Part shown: positions 24,258 through 35,019 of the stretch, in pieces | Layout: every line of letters starts with the position of its first letter | Numbering within the stretch: position 1 is the first letter of the stretch | From: Micromussa lordhowensis | Taxonomy: Eukaryota > Cnidaria > Anthozoa > Scleractinia > Lobophylliidae | DNA: 64,000 bases | NCBI GenBank assembly: GCA_964020085.1 | Contig: OZ026601.1 | Location: 8,088,835 to 8,152,834, forward strand | Direction: 5' to 3' | The notes under the pieces: model-generated | What the model was told of the DNA's origin: nothing | Databases searched by the model: none | What the model saw: only the letters and a program-made list of their open reading frames with translations | Position numbers and translations under genes: made by a program

Positions 24258-25375
24258 AACAATCATTCAATTGAGTGTGAAAGACTGTATAAAATGACAA
24301 ATCTAAAACCTTTTTCCGTTGTCAAATTATGTAAAAGGAACATACAATCGTCCTTTTTTTACCAGCTGGTAGGCAAAACAATTTAGGACCATTAAATACA
24401 AAAGAATCGCGAAGACAGATAAATGCATTTCATCTGGAGGCTTTTAAAAAGTCTTTACAAAATTAATCACTTTCTGCTAACTGCAGAGATGCCTAGGTTT
24501 TATGTTTCTAGTTTAACAAATAGTGTATGGATCATTCGCCTCCTTGAAACAATTTCTAAGAGTTCACCATTGACTATATATCGGTGGATTAAATGCTAGG
24601 GTTAATGACACAAAGTAAAAGTCTGTATAAAATGACAGATCTAAAACCTTTTTTCGTTGTCAAATTATGTAAAAGGAACATACAATCGCTTTTTTTTTAC
24701 CATCTGGTAGACAAAAACAATATAGGGCCATTAAATATAAAAGAATCGCGGAGACAGATAAATACACTTCATCTGGAGGCTTTTAAAAAGTCCTCACATA
24801 ATTAGTCACCTTCTGCTAACTGCAGAGATGCTTAGGTTACATGTTTCTAGTTTAACAAATAGTGTATGGATCATACGGCTCCTTGAAACAATTTCTAAGA
24901 GTTCACCATTGACTGTACCAATCGGTGCTACTTGATTACTTATTTGCAGGGCCACACATAAAACAAATTCGGAGGCTCTTAAGACCCAATTTCTAAGAGT
25001 TCACCATTGACTGTATATCGGTGGATTATTAAACAAATGCAAGGGTTAATGACGCAGAGTGAAAGTCTGTATAAAATGACAGATCTAAAACCTTTTTTTG
25101 TTGTCAAATTATGAAAAACGAACATACAATCGCTTGTTTTTACCATCTGGTAGACAAAACAATATAGGGCCATTAAATATAAAAGAACTGCGGAGACAGA
25201 TAAATATATACACTTCATCTGGAGGCTTTTAAAAAGTTTTTACATAATTAATCACCTCCTGCTAACTGCAGAGATGCGTAGGTCATATGTTTTTAGTTTA
25301 TCAAATAGTGTATGGATCATACGCCTCCTTGAAACAACTTTTAAGAGTTCATCATTTACTATATATTGGTGGATT
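24258..25375 (-). pseudogene. tandem copies of a GPCR 3' end
   Basis: Three units of about 300-400 bp share blocks such as GTCTGTATAAAATGACAGAT and TCTGGAGGCTTTTAAAAAGT, at about 24270, 24610 and 25060. The second unit contains CCAATCGGTGCTACTTGATT at about 24918, which is the complement of the sequence coding the C-terminus SNQVAPIG of GPCR 2 (25379-26383). The third has AAATGCAAGGGTTAATG, matching the antisense of the receptor's INPCI codons. They are partial receptor 3' ends plus 3' UTR, in the same orientation as GPCR 2, without a transmembrane core. Confidence 0.75.
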
Positions 25376-25378
25376 GCT

Positions 25379-26383
25379 TTAAGACCCAATCGGTGCTACT
25401 TGATTACTTGTTTGCATGGCCACATAACAACCTAGGAGGCTCTTAAGACCGTGGCGGTAATTTCTACTAAACATGAAATAAATGCAAGGGTTAATGGCAC
25501 AATTTGCACTAGCCACGATTTTAGTAACAACATAATAGTGTATGCTGCCACAAGACACTTTACCTAGTAAGGTGAAAATAGTGAAAATATTCAACGGCAC
25601 CCAACATACCGCGAAACTTAACACAATGGCAATTATCATTTTTAACAAATTTCGTTCCCTTTTCGCTCGTTGCTGCGCAGCGCTACCCGACTGTTCGCCT
25701 GGAGCCGTCTGCGACTTAACCTTTAAAACAATGATAAAGTAGAGTACAGTCATAACAGCCAAAGGCATACAAAAGAATATAACAAACATAGCTAAAATGT
25801 AATTTACAAAGGATGAGGCATCCCCGAAGGCTTCATTCCACTGCCGCGCGCAGACCAACTTTCCAGAATATTCATCTAGTCTGAAGGCGAAGAGATATGG
25901 GGACTGGAAAGCTATTGCGATGATCCAAGTGGCAGGAACGAAGAAACGGCAAAGTTTAGGGCTGATGAGCGGAGTACGGAGGGGAACCATCACAGCTCCA
26001 AATCGATCAATTGCTATCAGTACCAGGCTCTGAATAGATACATTTGTGGAAACGTTGGAAAAGAACATATGTAGCTTACACAAGGCCTGACCGAGAAGAC
26101 CGCCTATAGGCCAGGAGCCGACATGTAACTCAGTGAGAATTCGCGGGAACAAGAAAATCGGTAACAGCAAATCGGACATGGCCATGTTTACTAACAGAAC
26201 GTTGGTGCTTGTTCTCATGGTTTTTGTCTTGTAGACGATTATTCCGATTAAAGTATTCCCAGCCAACGCAACAATGAAGATCAGGCAGTAAGCGAAGGTT
26301 TTTCCAATTTTCTCTGCCGCAGGATTACTGAAGCAGCTCGTTGGGTGAGTACTGTTCATTGCTGAGTTCGAGTCTTGCGGCAT
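25379..26383 (-). CDS. rhodopsin-like GPCR, DRF-type paralogue 2
   Basis: An intronless receptor of 334 residues with seven hydrophobic segments. Key residues are GN in TM1 (42-43), D70 in TM2, C102-C178 as the disulfide pair, DRF at 126-128, CWVP in TM6 (260-263) and NPCIY in TM7 (298-302), so the NPxxY tyrosine is retained here, unlike in paralogues 1 and 3. The N-terminus has the sequon NST. The third intracellular loop contains GEQSGSAAQQRAKRERN, conserved in all three paralogues. The tail (GCYVAMQTSNQVAPIGS) is longer and has cysteine near helix 8, a possible acylation site. Downstream are tandem fragments of its own 3' end; upstream is a consensus TATA box. The ligand is unknown. Confidence 0.92.
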   Translation of the reverse strand: MPQDSNSAMNSTHPTSCFSNPAAEKIGKTFAYCLIFIVALAGNTLIGIIVYKTKTMRTSTNVLLVNMAMSDLLLPIFLFPRILTELHVGSWPIGGLLGQALCKLHMFFSNVSTNVSIQSLVLIAIDRFGAVMVPLRTPLISPKLCRFFVPATWIIAIAFQSPYLFAFRLDEYSGKLVCARQWNEAFGDASSFVNYILAMFVIFFCMPLAVMTVLYFIIVLKVKSQTAPGEQSGSAAQQRAKRERNLLKMIIAIVLSFAVCWVPLNIFTIFTLLGKVSCGSIHYYVVTKIVASANCAINPCIYFMFSRNYRHGLKSLLGCYVAMQTSNQVAPIGS

Positions 26384-26422
26384 CGTAAAGTTAACTAGCT
26401 TGTTGGCTGTAAAACACTGCTC

Positions 26423-26430
26423 TATTTATA
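26423..26430 (-). promoter_or_regulatory. TATA box of GPCR 2
   Basis: On the minus strand this reads TATAAATAG, about 40 bases before the ATG at 26383. The same sequence precedes GPCR 3 at 33977. The short distance implies a 5' leader of about 10-20 nt unless an upstream start codon or another promoter is used. Confidence 0.6.
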
Positions 26431-26434
26431 TGGT

Positions 26435-27820
26435 GATGAAGACGTATTTTTCTGATACGTCGAACGTACATCAGTGGCTTAGAGATATGACATGTTAGTA
26501 GCTTGACGTTTGACCAGGTTTTCAGGTAATAAAAATCTTACTTATCTGCTATTAACTTTTGCCCCATGTTACCTTACATTAAAAATAGCAACCTTTTACT
26601 TTTTTAACTATTTAGTACCACTGTTGGTGATTTTTTTTTTTGCCAGAAAACCCTGGTTTCAGCTCAAGGTTTGTAAAGCTCATAAACATTACTAACCAGA
26701 CAGACCGCGGAATGATCTGTCAATTGCGAGTATGATTTCTGACAGAACTGAGAGACAGCACCTCATGTTACCAATTTATAAGAACTGTGTCAGAGTTCGA
26801 ACATTTCCGATAACCATAAGCTCATCAAGGAAATGTCAGATAACAAAACGTTGATCGAGTTGTTTTTGAGATGAGAAATGGAGCCAATTTAAATGCAAAT
26901 GTTAACTGCCCATTCTTTCGCCCGACCGAGGCCCACTTTTTTTTTTAATTTTAAAAAGTACTTTTGATTGCCTGTTCTCACTTTACGGGCTTCTTTTTTT
27001 CAAGTTTAACACACTACATACACATCTTCAGGCGATTCTGACATTCTAACTAAATCAGCCTCCATAGCAACGTCTTTGAACACCTGGATACTGCTACTCG
27101 ACCACAAACCCCAAACCACCCCTCCCCCCACCCGCCACCCCCACCCTCCAAAAAATACAACCATAACAACACCGATAAGTAAAGCAAATAATAGGCGAAC
27201 TTTGCAGATTTGTATAAGTTTCTCAGCCTAGCGAAAATTGTATTCAACAATGTGAAGCAGCGACAGTGGAAACCTGATCCACAGCATATCCATTCTGACG
27301 ATATCCTGAATAAAAGGCAGTTTGGAGCAAAAGCTGCAAACCACCTTTGCAAGATTACGAATCCTTATTATCGAATCTGACAGGTGTCATTCAATGCCTG
27401 AAATGAGCAACCGAATAGGACAGTTTACCCATCATGCTTTTGTCATTGAACAATCTGTCTTCCTACGCTGTAACCTGCAATCTTATATAGAGTGCTCGGT
27501 TTCCATCGCCCTCTATCCTGTAAAGTAAATCGGACAACGGTCGATTAAAAGTGAAAGAGTGCAAAAGAAACATTACCAAGTTTTCAATTTCAAATGACTA
27601 ATTCAAAGCGGGACTTGAAAATATCTTCAACGTGCTGCTTTTGGCGCGCGTTTGGGGGTTGGCGGCTTGGCGCGTTAGCAAAGAAACACCTGAAAAAATG
27701 AAGCAGGCAAAACACTGAATCAAAAACGTTTTTTGTTCGCTCTTAAAGAACATCACGTGAAAGATAAAATATGACACAACAGCTAAGTCGGTTTGTAATA
27801 TTAATACTCTTGATAAAACT
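26435..27820. other. intergenic, no gene seen
   Basis: It contains T-rich runs (26630, 26940), a C-rich stretch at 27115-27145 and only short ORFs. No exon or repeat family was recognised. Confidence 0.5.
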
Positions 27821-27822
27821 AA

Positions 27823-27997
27823 GGCCCTGTCCACACCTTTCGGGATATTTTTGAACCCGCAACTTTTTCTTTCCGTATTCAAACATTTCTCCAAATATCC
27901 GGATTCGCTGCCGAATTCGCCGGATGTGTGTGGACGGAAGCCGTATCCGGAAAGAAAAAGTCGCGGATTCAAAAATACCCGGATACGTGTGGACGCG
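27823..27997. mobile_element. 175 bp MITE with GTCCACAC termini
   Basis: GGCCCTGTCCACACCTTTCG at the left mirrors CGGATACGTGTGGACGCG at the right. The arms pair further through TTTTTGAACCCGC/GCGGATTCAAAAA and ACTTTTTCTTTCC/GGAAAGAAAAAGT. Non-coding. Confidence 0.75.
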
Positions 27998-28593
27998 TGT
28001 AAAGCTTAAACAGAAAAACAAAATGTGATAAAAATAAATAAGTAAATAATATGATAATAATTCACGGTGAAAAAAAATTACGGGCAGAAGTTTCGACCGC
28101 TTTACGGTCATTCTCAAGTTACTGTAAATGATGAGGGTAAAAATAAACACATAGATATGTATGGAGGGAGGTAATGAGGTAGAAATATGCGCTAAAAGAT
28201 CGACCAAACACATGCAAAAAATCTTATCAATTAAACACTTTCGCATGACCGGAGTCAGATTGTACATTGACTCAGTTTGTCAATAAAAAAACATTTCACA
28301 TACGAGGGAGTCAAACTTGTTTTTGCATTTCTTCAACTATCGCGCACGTTAGAGCGAAAACGTAACTGAAAACTATAATGCATCGCTATCACAATTTAGT
28401 AAATTCTCAGCTCCGACTATTGCATTTCTAGCTTTTTGATTGGCTGAAAAACTCCGACTATGAGCCAATAGTCGGAGTTTTAAGTCATATGGAAAATAGT
28501 GCGCCAAGTTTAAAAATTTTCCGCACCAAGTTTTCAACTTCAGCCCTCTATAATGGCCGAAATAAAAATCGGCGGCAAAATCCGGTTTGAGAA

Positions 28594-28715
28594 TTTACTA
28601 AGGCAATTATTCCATTCGCCCTTGTTGGATATGAAGTGATTATAACCAACTCGCGCTACGCGCTCGTTGGTTATTTTATCACTTCATATCGAACTCGGGC
28701 TCATGGAATAATTGT
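28594..28715. repeat. hairpin element, GGATATGAAGTGAT stem
   Basis: CAATTATTCCATTCGCCC pairs with the region ending ATGGAATAATTG, and TATGAAGTGAT with ATCACTTCATA, around an AACTCGCGCTACGCGCTCGTT loop region with its own symmetry. A likely MITE directly left of the big palindrome. Confidence 0.7.
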
Positions 28716-28722
28716 TATTCGC

Positions 28723-29156
28723 TACTTGCACATGACCCATAATCCCTTGCGTTGTGGGGGGTAACCAGTAGAAGAAATGTATGGTATCATGACAAAAATT
28801 AGTTCGGTGAGCTTGCAAAACCAGCTACTAATGCTTAAAAATGCACCAGAATTTACCAAAATCATGATAGGAGAAATTTGTACTAGTTTATAACTAAATG
28901 CAGAGAATTTTTTTTTTGTCCATACATCGTCTTGTAATTTTACAGACGATGTATGGACAAAAAAAAAAATTTCTCTACATTTAGTTATAAACTAGTACAA
29001 ATTTCTCCTATCATGATTTTGGTAAATTCTGGTGCATTTTTAAGCATTAGTAGCTGGTTTTGCGAGCTCACCGAACAAATTTTTGTCATGATACCATACA
29101 TTTCTTCTACTGGTTACCCCCCAAAAACGCAAGGGATTATGGGTCATGTGCAAGTA
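28723..29156. repeat. 434 bp near-perfect palindrome
   Basis: Arms of about 210 bp run from TACTTGCACATGACCCATAA to the complementary right end TTATGGGTCATGTGCAAGTA. They are centred near 28940 on a spacer of about 12 bp (TTGTAATTTTAC). Only scattered mismatches are visible (for example GTTGTGGGGGG versus CCCCCCAAAAAC). Any transcript would form a long double-stranded hairpin. ORFs reading through it reflect the symmetry. Confidence 0.9.
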
Positions 29157-29232
29157 TTTACACCGATTCCAGAAAAACCGGAAGTTGCATGCAAGCGAGG
29201 CTTAATAGCCCTCGCAGTAAATTCGAAACAAC

Positions 29233-30015
29233 ATGGCGAACGAGCAAGAAGGGCAAGAGCAAGTCGAGCTCTCTTCTGAGGACATTCCTGGCGCCAGTGT
29301 CAGTGCATGCAAAACAAATAGGGAAATTGATCGTTAGCCAGTTGAAATTTTGGCTAAAATGTCGCCGAACAAATCAAAGTGGCAATGAAAAGGAACTTTT
29401 GGAAAGGTATGTTGTCATACTTGGCATCCTTCGATTGTCTCTCTATATATAAGCTTTATAAAGAACCTCTCCTCGCTATTTTTATGACTTATTAACTTTG
29501 CTCGCGGTCTTTTTAGAGTGAAGAACCTGAATGAAATGAAAAAGTTAAAAATCTACGACCCTGAACCGGAGAAGACCTTTACTAAAGCTAAAGTAGCAAG
29601 GTTGAAGCAAGAACATACAGACTTAAATGTTTCAGGTGATATCGAGACTTGTGCAACCAACCACATTGACATATTTCCTACAGCTGATTCGGCTTCAATG
29701 AAGAAGCTAAGAATGCCATTGTTAAGGATGCTGAGACACTGAAAGATGCCCTTATGCGGAAATCTATATGTAAAATGTCTGATACTGGTTTGAAAGTAAA
29801 CAAGAGTCGTGTACTTTTATCAAGTACAACAACGACTCTTTGTCGTGAAAAGACTTTGGGGTGTCCTTAGGCTAGCTATACTTGGAAGTAACGGAGAATG
29901 TTTTCATGAGGAAATTGCCTTTCAGCCAGAATGGTGGAAGGAGAAGCTGATGAACATTGAACAATTTTGTGATAAAGATATTATGAGTTGGCTTACCCAA
30001 GCTTCAGAGATGTGA
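29233..30015 (+). pseudogene. broken SAP-domain / YqaJ-like nuclease gene
   Basis: It starts MANEQEGQEQVELSSEDIPG at 29233. A frameshift before about 29345 is needed to reach SQLKFWLKCRRTNQSG and NEKELLER, a SAP-like DNA-binding segment. A GT-AG intron (29407-29516) is retained, with correct phase into VKNLNEMKKLKIYDPEPEKT. A second frameshift near 29700 follows. The end, YFYQVQQRLFVVKRLW...FQPEWWKEKLMNIEQF, resembles the C-terminal strand-helix part of YqaJ-type exonucleases. The middle of the nuclease, including its usual catalytic residues, is absent. Because the intron is kept, this is a DNA-level duplicate and not a processed retrocopy. YqaJ nucleases are known companions of some DNA transposons. 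Confidence 0.7.
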
Positions 30016-30394
30016 TTATGGCTAATGCCAGACTAAATAATGTATTATGAAAGTACTAATACATTTTTGCAGCATCTGACAAGAGTGAATGAACTTCTGT
30101 TAGCTTTTCTCAGGTAATGCCAATGTTGAATGAATTACATAATACAGTTTTTAAGATCATAGTTAAACCTCAATAATTAAATTGTACTTTAATGTTGCTA
30201 GCAAAATACTGGTTCATTAAGGATCCTTCTGCTTATCCGTTTATCCTTACGCCTTCAAGTATTTGTCTTGCCATATAGCGTCGTTAAAATAAAAACCGGT
30301 AACATTCATTTGAAATTTCTGTATTTCGTTGTTATGTTTATCCTTAATCAACCCATCCCATTTCACTAAATAATAGCTACATAACTCAGTTATA

Positions 30395-32095
30395 ACCACA
30401 GGTTAGGAAGTGCGGGCGAGGGCTATGCATGATTTGTTTCACTGAGGTTAACGAATTCATTGTAAAACAGTGGCGTTGTGTTCTTTTTCCATTTTGGGCA
30501 TTTATATTTGCAGGGCAATAAAGGGTTGCATAGTGTAGGTGATTGCTTTCCCTAAAACGAGACAAAGGGACCTAAGAGTGGTTAATTACTGACCTTGTGA
30601 AACAGTAACACCAGTTTGATTATACACTAGTTCTATTTTGTGTTGGGTTTGACAAAATGGTTATTTTTTCACGTTGTAAATAAAAACACTGTTGATTATA
30701 AAATGGACATATTGATTTAGTCAAGGTCATTTGATGTAACCCGACAACAACAGACACGGACAGGAAACGTTCCGATCACAAGTTCACACGCTCGATTTTG
30801 ATTGGACGGCGCGCCAGCTATGCATGAGCTGCACGTAATTCTTCGACGAAATAGACGTCGTCCACGTGATAAAATTGTGTTGTGTGCATTCCAATTTATG
30901 GACCGCCACTTCTGCATGAACTGCACGTGATTCTTGACATTCTTAGCTTCAAGAAGGCGAAATTTACATATTATTTGACCCTTCAACTATGTAGTTGAAG
31001 GGTTAAAAAGATCATTGACTATAAAAGGTGAAACAGCTATGCTTTGGTGAGAATTGTCTTCTGGTTGGTTTCTAGCGGTCAGAACGCCTGTGCTCAAATT
31101 ACTGCTGCTTCGTGTTTGTCTCGCGTGGTCAAAGCGCCTGTGCTAAAATTACGTCCTTTCATTTCATTGGTTCTTAGTGTCCCTAAGGACAAATATTTGG
31201 AAGGACGACTTTTTTTGCTAAATTCGAGTCACTGCAAGGCTATACTAGTAATAACCACAGGTTAGGAAGTGCGGGCGAGGGCTATGCATGATTTGTTTCA
31301 CTGATGTTAACGAATTCATTGTAAAACAGTGGCGTTGTGTTCTTTTTCCATTTTGGGCATTTATATTTGCAGGGCAATAAAGGGTTGCATAGTGTGGGTG
31401 ATTGTTTTCCCTAAAACGAGACAAAGGGACCTAAGAGTGGTTTTACTGACCTTGTGAAACAGTAACACCAGTTTGATTATACACTAGTTCTATTTTGTGT
31501 TGGGTTTGACAAAATGGTTATTTTTTCACGTTGTAAATAAAAACTCTGTTGATTATAAAATGGACATATTGATTTAGTCAAGGTCATTTGATGTAACCCG
31601 ACAACAACAGACACGGACAGGAAACGTTCCGATCACAAGTTCACGCGCTCGATTTTGATTGGACGGCGCGCCAGCTATGCATGAGCTGCACGTGATTCTT
31701 CGACGAAATAGACGTCGTCCACGTGATAAAATTGTGTTGTGTGCATTCCAATTTATGGACCGCCACTTCTGCATGAACTGCACGTGATTCTTGACATTCT
31801 TAGCTTCAAGAAGGCGAAATTTACATATTATTTGACCCTTCAACTACATTAAAGATCATTGACTATGGAAGGTGAAACAGCTATGCTTTGGTGAGAATTG
31901 TCTTCTGCTTGGTGTTGGTTTCTAGCGGTCAGAACGCCTGTGCTCAAATTACTGCTGCTTCGTGTTTGTCTCGCGTGGTCAAAGCGCCTGTGCTAAAATT
32001 ATGTCCTTTCATTTCATTGGTTCTTAGTGTCCCTAAGGACAAATATTTGGAAGGACGACTCTTTTTGCTAAATTCGAGTCACTGCAAGGCTATAT
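30395..32095. repeat. 850 bp tandem duplication
   Basis: Two units (about 30395-31250 and 31251-32095) start ATAACCACAGGTTAGGAAGT and differ by only a few substitutions and small indels. Each contains a minus-strand open frame of 89 residues that is the same apart from one Cys/Arg change, but it has no recognised domain and is probably fortuitous. Short inverted ATGCATGAGCTGCACGTGAT-type motifs occur inside. Confidence 0.9.
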
Positions 32096-32233
32096 AACTG
32101 CCGCGCATGCGTTTGAAACCAATGTTGAGATTAGGATTGCGGGCTCCGCTGGTCGCCCGCAATAACTGCCGCGCATGCGTTTGAAACCAATGTTGAGATT
32201 AGGATTGCGGGCTCCGCTGGTCGCCCGCAATAA
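32096..32233. repeat. two tandem 68 bp units
   Basis: TAACTGCCGCGCATGCGTTT recurs exactly 68 bases later, and each unit ends with GCGGGCTCCGCTGGTCGCCC. The unit includes a GCGGGC...GCCCGC inverted motif. It directly follows the 850 bp duplication. Confidence 0.9.
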
Positions 32234-33960
32234 TTAACATTTATTATACATGGTTATTATTGATTTCTGGTTTAAAAAGCGAATACAGGTGTCTTGTCTG
32301 ACAGTTTTATTTGGCAGTCCTAATTTTGACGACAGTTTGGAGGCGTCAAAATGTAAACATCCCTTCTTCCTCGGTTAATCCCTACCAAATACATCTGCCT
32401 GAGTCTAAATAAACGCACAGTCGACCCATTTGACAAACAAAACATTGTCATTCTTAACAATTCATTTTTAATTAAAACAGCGAATTCCGCTTTCAATACA
32501 ATATAAATAGCAAGATTTTACACGGTCGCCATTAACAAAGCAGTAAGGAAAAAGTTTCGTTAAGAGAAGCATGTAGTCGCTAGTAAATCGGTTAGTGAAG
32601 TTCTTTCTAGTTATATGAGCACCTTGGCTCAAATGTTTTCCGTTCAGACACCCGCTTTCCATGATACAACATAAAACTCTAACAGTGATGTTAACGGGTA
32701 AAAAAGAAAAACTATTCTGAAGAAAAAGCAATGCACCTTTTCCCGAGACTCATACATATATCGATGGCAGTCCAACATGTACAAAGAAACTTGATAAAAA
32801 ATACTATCAAGTGTTACAATTAATGAAAGATAAAATGATTAAAAAGCACTTTTCAAATTTAAAAAGGTAAAATGATAAAAAGTTAAATTGATTATTCTTA
32901 CTTAAGACATAACATTTGATAAAACTGACTATTTTGAAAACGTTCAGTATTGATATAAGTATATAAACGGTATTGTAAATACAATGCTATGAAATTAAAA
33001 ACTACCCAGTTTATGTAAAGTTCGCAAAAGATCGGTTATTTGTAGTGGCCCATGAAATGCTATTAAACAATCATGAAAAGAAAGCTGGGGTTAGGGTTTT
33101 TAGAAAAAGGGATCAACAGGAAAGTAACTGAATAATTCTTTGTATAGCATCAATGTTTATATTTTTTAGTTTCTCCTTCATTTTGAGAAAACAAACTAAA
33201 CGCCCTCTCCTTTGTCGTCTGCACCCAACTCTTCTTCTTTTCATACACAGTAAAACCTTTTTAGAGAAAGTATCGTGTGACATAACCCAGGTTTGCGGAA
33301 TCTGATCCTGAAGTTATAATTATTAGTCCAATTGTTGACGTCATATGCAATGCACAAGGATGAGTCTCTTTGTTAAAAGACTGACTTCATGACTCTGCAG
33401 AGTAAATTCATATCAAATTTGCGCGGCAGTCTTTGATTAGGCGGTTTGCGCTGTCATTATATTGGACATTAAAATTTCTTAATTTAAACCCTGTCAAGAT
33501 ACATTCTGTGATAAGGCATCAGGATGAATTTTGTTTTTAATTGAGCTCGGGTTCTAACGTTGAAGATCCTGTGTTCTCACTGACTCGTCTTGATGAACAA
33601 TTTGATGCATGACCAAACAACAACAGAGAGAAGAACATTTAATGACTGTTTATCGTGTTTCGAACAGAGCTGAAACACAACCCAGCCAGCTGAAGCTATA
33701 GCTACTTCATTTGACGCAGCAGTGACATTTCAAGACATTGTCGGCTTCCAGTTTCATTGATGTTTAGATGTGAAATGAAAAGCGATTTGTGGCGCAAGCT
33801 GATAGGTCACTTCAATTTGTTGAGCTACTCACGAAACAGGAAACTCTACCTATTAGTGCAAAATAGGAGGTCTTCAAATTATTAAACATGTCGTGGAAAT
33901 TTCCTAATTGGCCATCCTTTCCGCGCGAATGACGACATCAAGCCGAACAGTTATTCCGCA
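32234..33960. other. intergenic, no gene seen
   Basis: AT-rich and with short ORFs only. No coding exon, RNA gene or repeat family was recognised between the duplication and GPCR 3. Confidence 0.5.
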
Positions 33961-33976
33961 CTCACTGGAACATAAT

Positions 33977-33984
33977 TATAAATA
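33977..33984 (+). promoter_or_regulatory. TATA box of GPCR 3
   Basis: TATAAATA (followed by GGG) lies 74 bases before the ATG at 34051. It matches the TATAAATAG upstream of GPCR 2, supporting a shared ancestral core promoter. Confidence 0.65.
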
Positions 33985-34050
33985 GGGTGCGACGTTACTA
34001 AGTGAGCAAACCAGCTGAGCCGGAGCGGAAAGAGAACCTGAACGGCCGGA

Positions 34051-35019
34051 ATGTCGGAAAACGTGAATACAACGACGAATGGAACACAGTCATCGAGCTG
34101 CTTCAATCCAACAGCAAAACAAATTGGAATAACCTTTGCTTGCTGCCTGATCTTCATTGTTTCGTTGACCGGGAACACCGTGATCGGAATAATTGTCTAC
34201 AAGACGCAGTCCATGAGAAAACCCATCACCTTTTTCATTGTAAACATGGCCATGTCCGATCTGCTGATTCCGATTTTTGTGATACCAAGGGGGGTACAAA
34301 TGCACTATATAGACTCCTGGCTGATAAGTGGTCCTCTTGGCCAGGTCTTATGTAAGCTGGTTGACTTCTTAATAGAAGTCTCCGCTGCTGTGTCTATTCA
34401 GAGCCTGATTCTGATAGCAGTGGATCGATTTGGTGCTGTGGTATTTCCTCTCCGTTCTCCACTCATCAGTTCAAAGCTATGCCCGTTCTTCATTCTCGCC
34501 ACTTGGATCGTAGCGATATCTGTTTACTCCCCAGAGCTCTTGGTCCTCAAACTTGTTGAATATCCGGCAGAAAACCTGGTTTGTGAGCGGCATTGGAATG
34601 AAGGTTTTGGAGAATCCTCATCCTATGAGAGCTACTTCTTGTCCTGTATGGTTGTATTTGTGTTTATCCCTTTGGTGTTGATAGCCATACTCTACCTTAT
34701 CATCTATCTAAACCTCAAGTCACAGAAGATTCCAGGTGAGGTATCGGCCAACGCTGCACAACAACGCCAGCAAAGGGAGCGAAATGTGTTGAAGATGGCC
34801 ATTGCTATTTTGCTAGGGTTTGCAATGTGTTGGCTTCCCTTCGCTATCTGGACGATTCTCGTCTATTTTACAGACACCATCATAAGGCCGAATTGTGCCT
34901 TCCTATACTTTTCCTTTGTTGTCCATTTCATGGCTGTAGCAAATTGTACCATAAATCCTTGTATCTGTTTTATTTTCAGCAGAAATTATCGTAAAGAAGT
35001 TAAGGCTCTCCTTAGATAA
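34051..35019 (+). CDS. rhodopsin-like GPCR, DRF-type paralogue 3
   Basis: An intronless receptor of 322 residues. Class A landmarks are GN (41-42), MAMSDLL in TM2 (D69), C101-C178 disulfide pair, DRF at 125-127, CWLP in TM6 (260-263) and NPCIC in TM7 (302-306), so the terminal tyrosine of NPxxY is replaced. The N-terminus carries sequons (NTT, NGT). The short tail ends SRNYRKEVKALLR. It is the only one of the three paralogues on the plus strand. TM1 to the DRF motif (IVYKT, FGAVVFPLRSPLIS) and the loop-3 PGE-NAAQQR-RERNVLK pattern are near-identical in all three. The ATG was chosen because it lies just after the TATA box and aligns with the start of GPCR 2. The ligand is unknown. Confidence 0.92.
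   Translation: MSENVNTTTNGTQSSSCFNPTAKQIGITFACCLIFIVSLTGNTVIGIIVYKTQSMRKPITFFIVNMAMSDLLIPIFVIPRGVQMHYIDSWLISGPLGQVLCKLVDFLIEVSAAVSIQSLILIAVDRFGAVVFPLRSPLISSKLCPFFILATWIVAISVYSPELLVLKLVEYPAENLVCERHWNEGFGESSSYESYFLSCMVVFVFIPLVLIAILYLIIYLNLKSQKIPGEVSANAAQQRQQRERNVLKMAIAILLGFAMCWLPFAIWTILVYFTDTIIRPNCAFLYFSFVVHFMAVANCTINPCICFIFSRNYRKEVKALLR

Noticed and set aside
30717..31843. Two nearly identical 89-codon minus-strand ORFs
   Set aside because: They are the same frame in the two halves of a recent tandem duplication. The similarity reflects DNA identity, and there is no recognisable domain or independent conservation.
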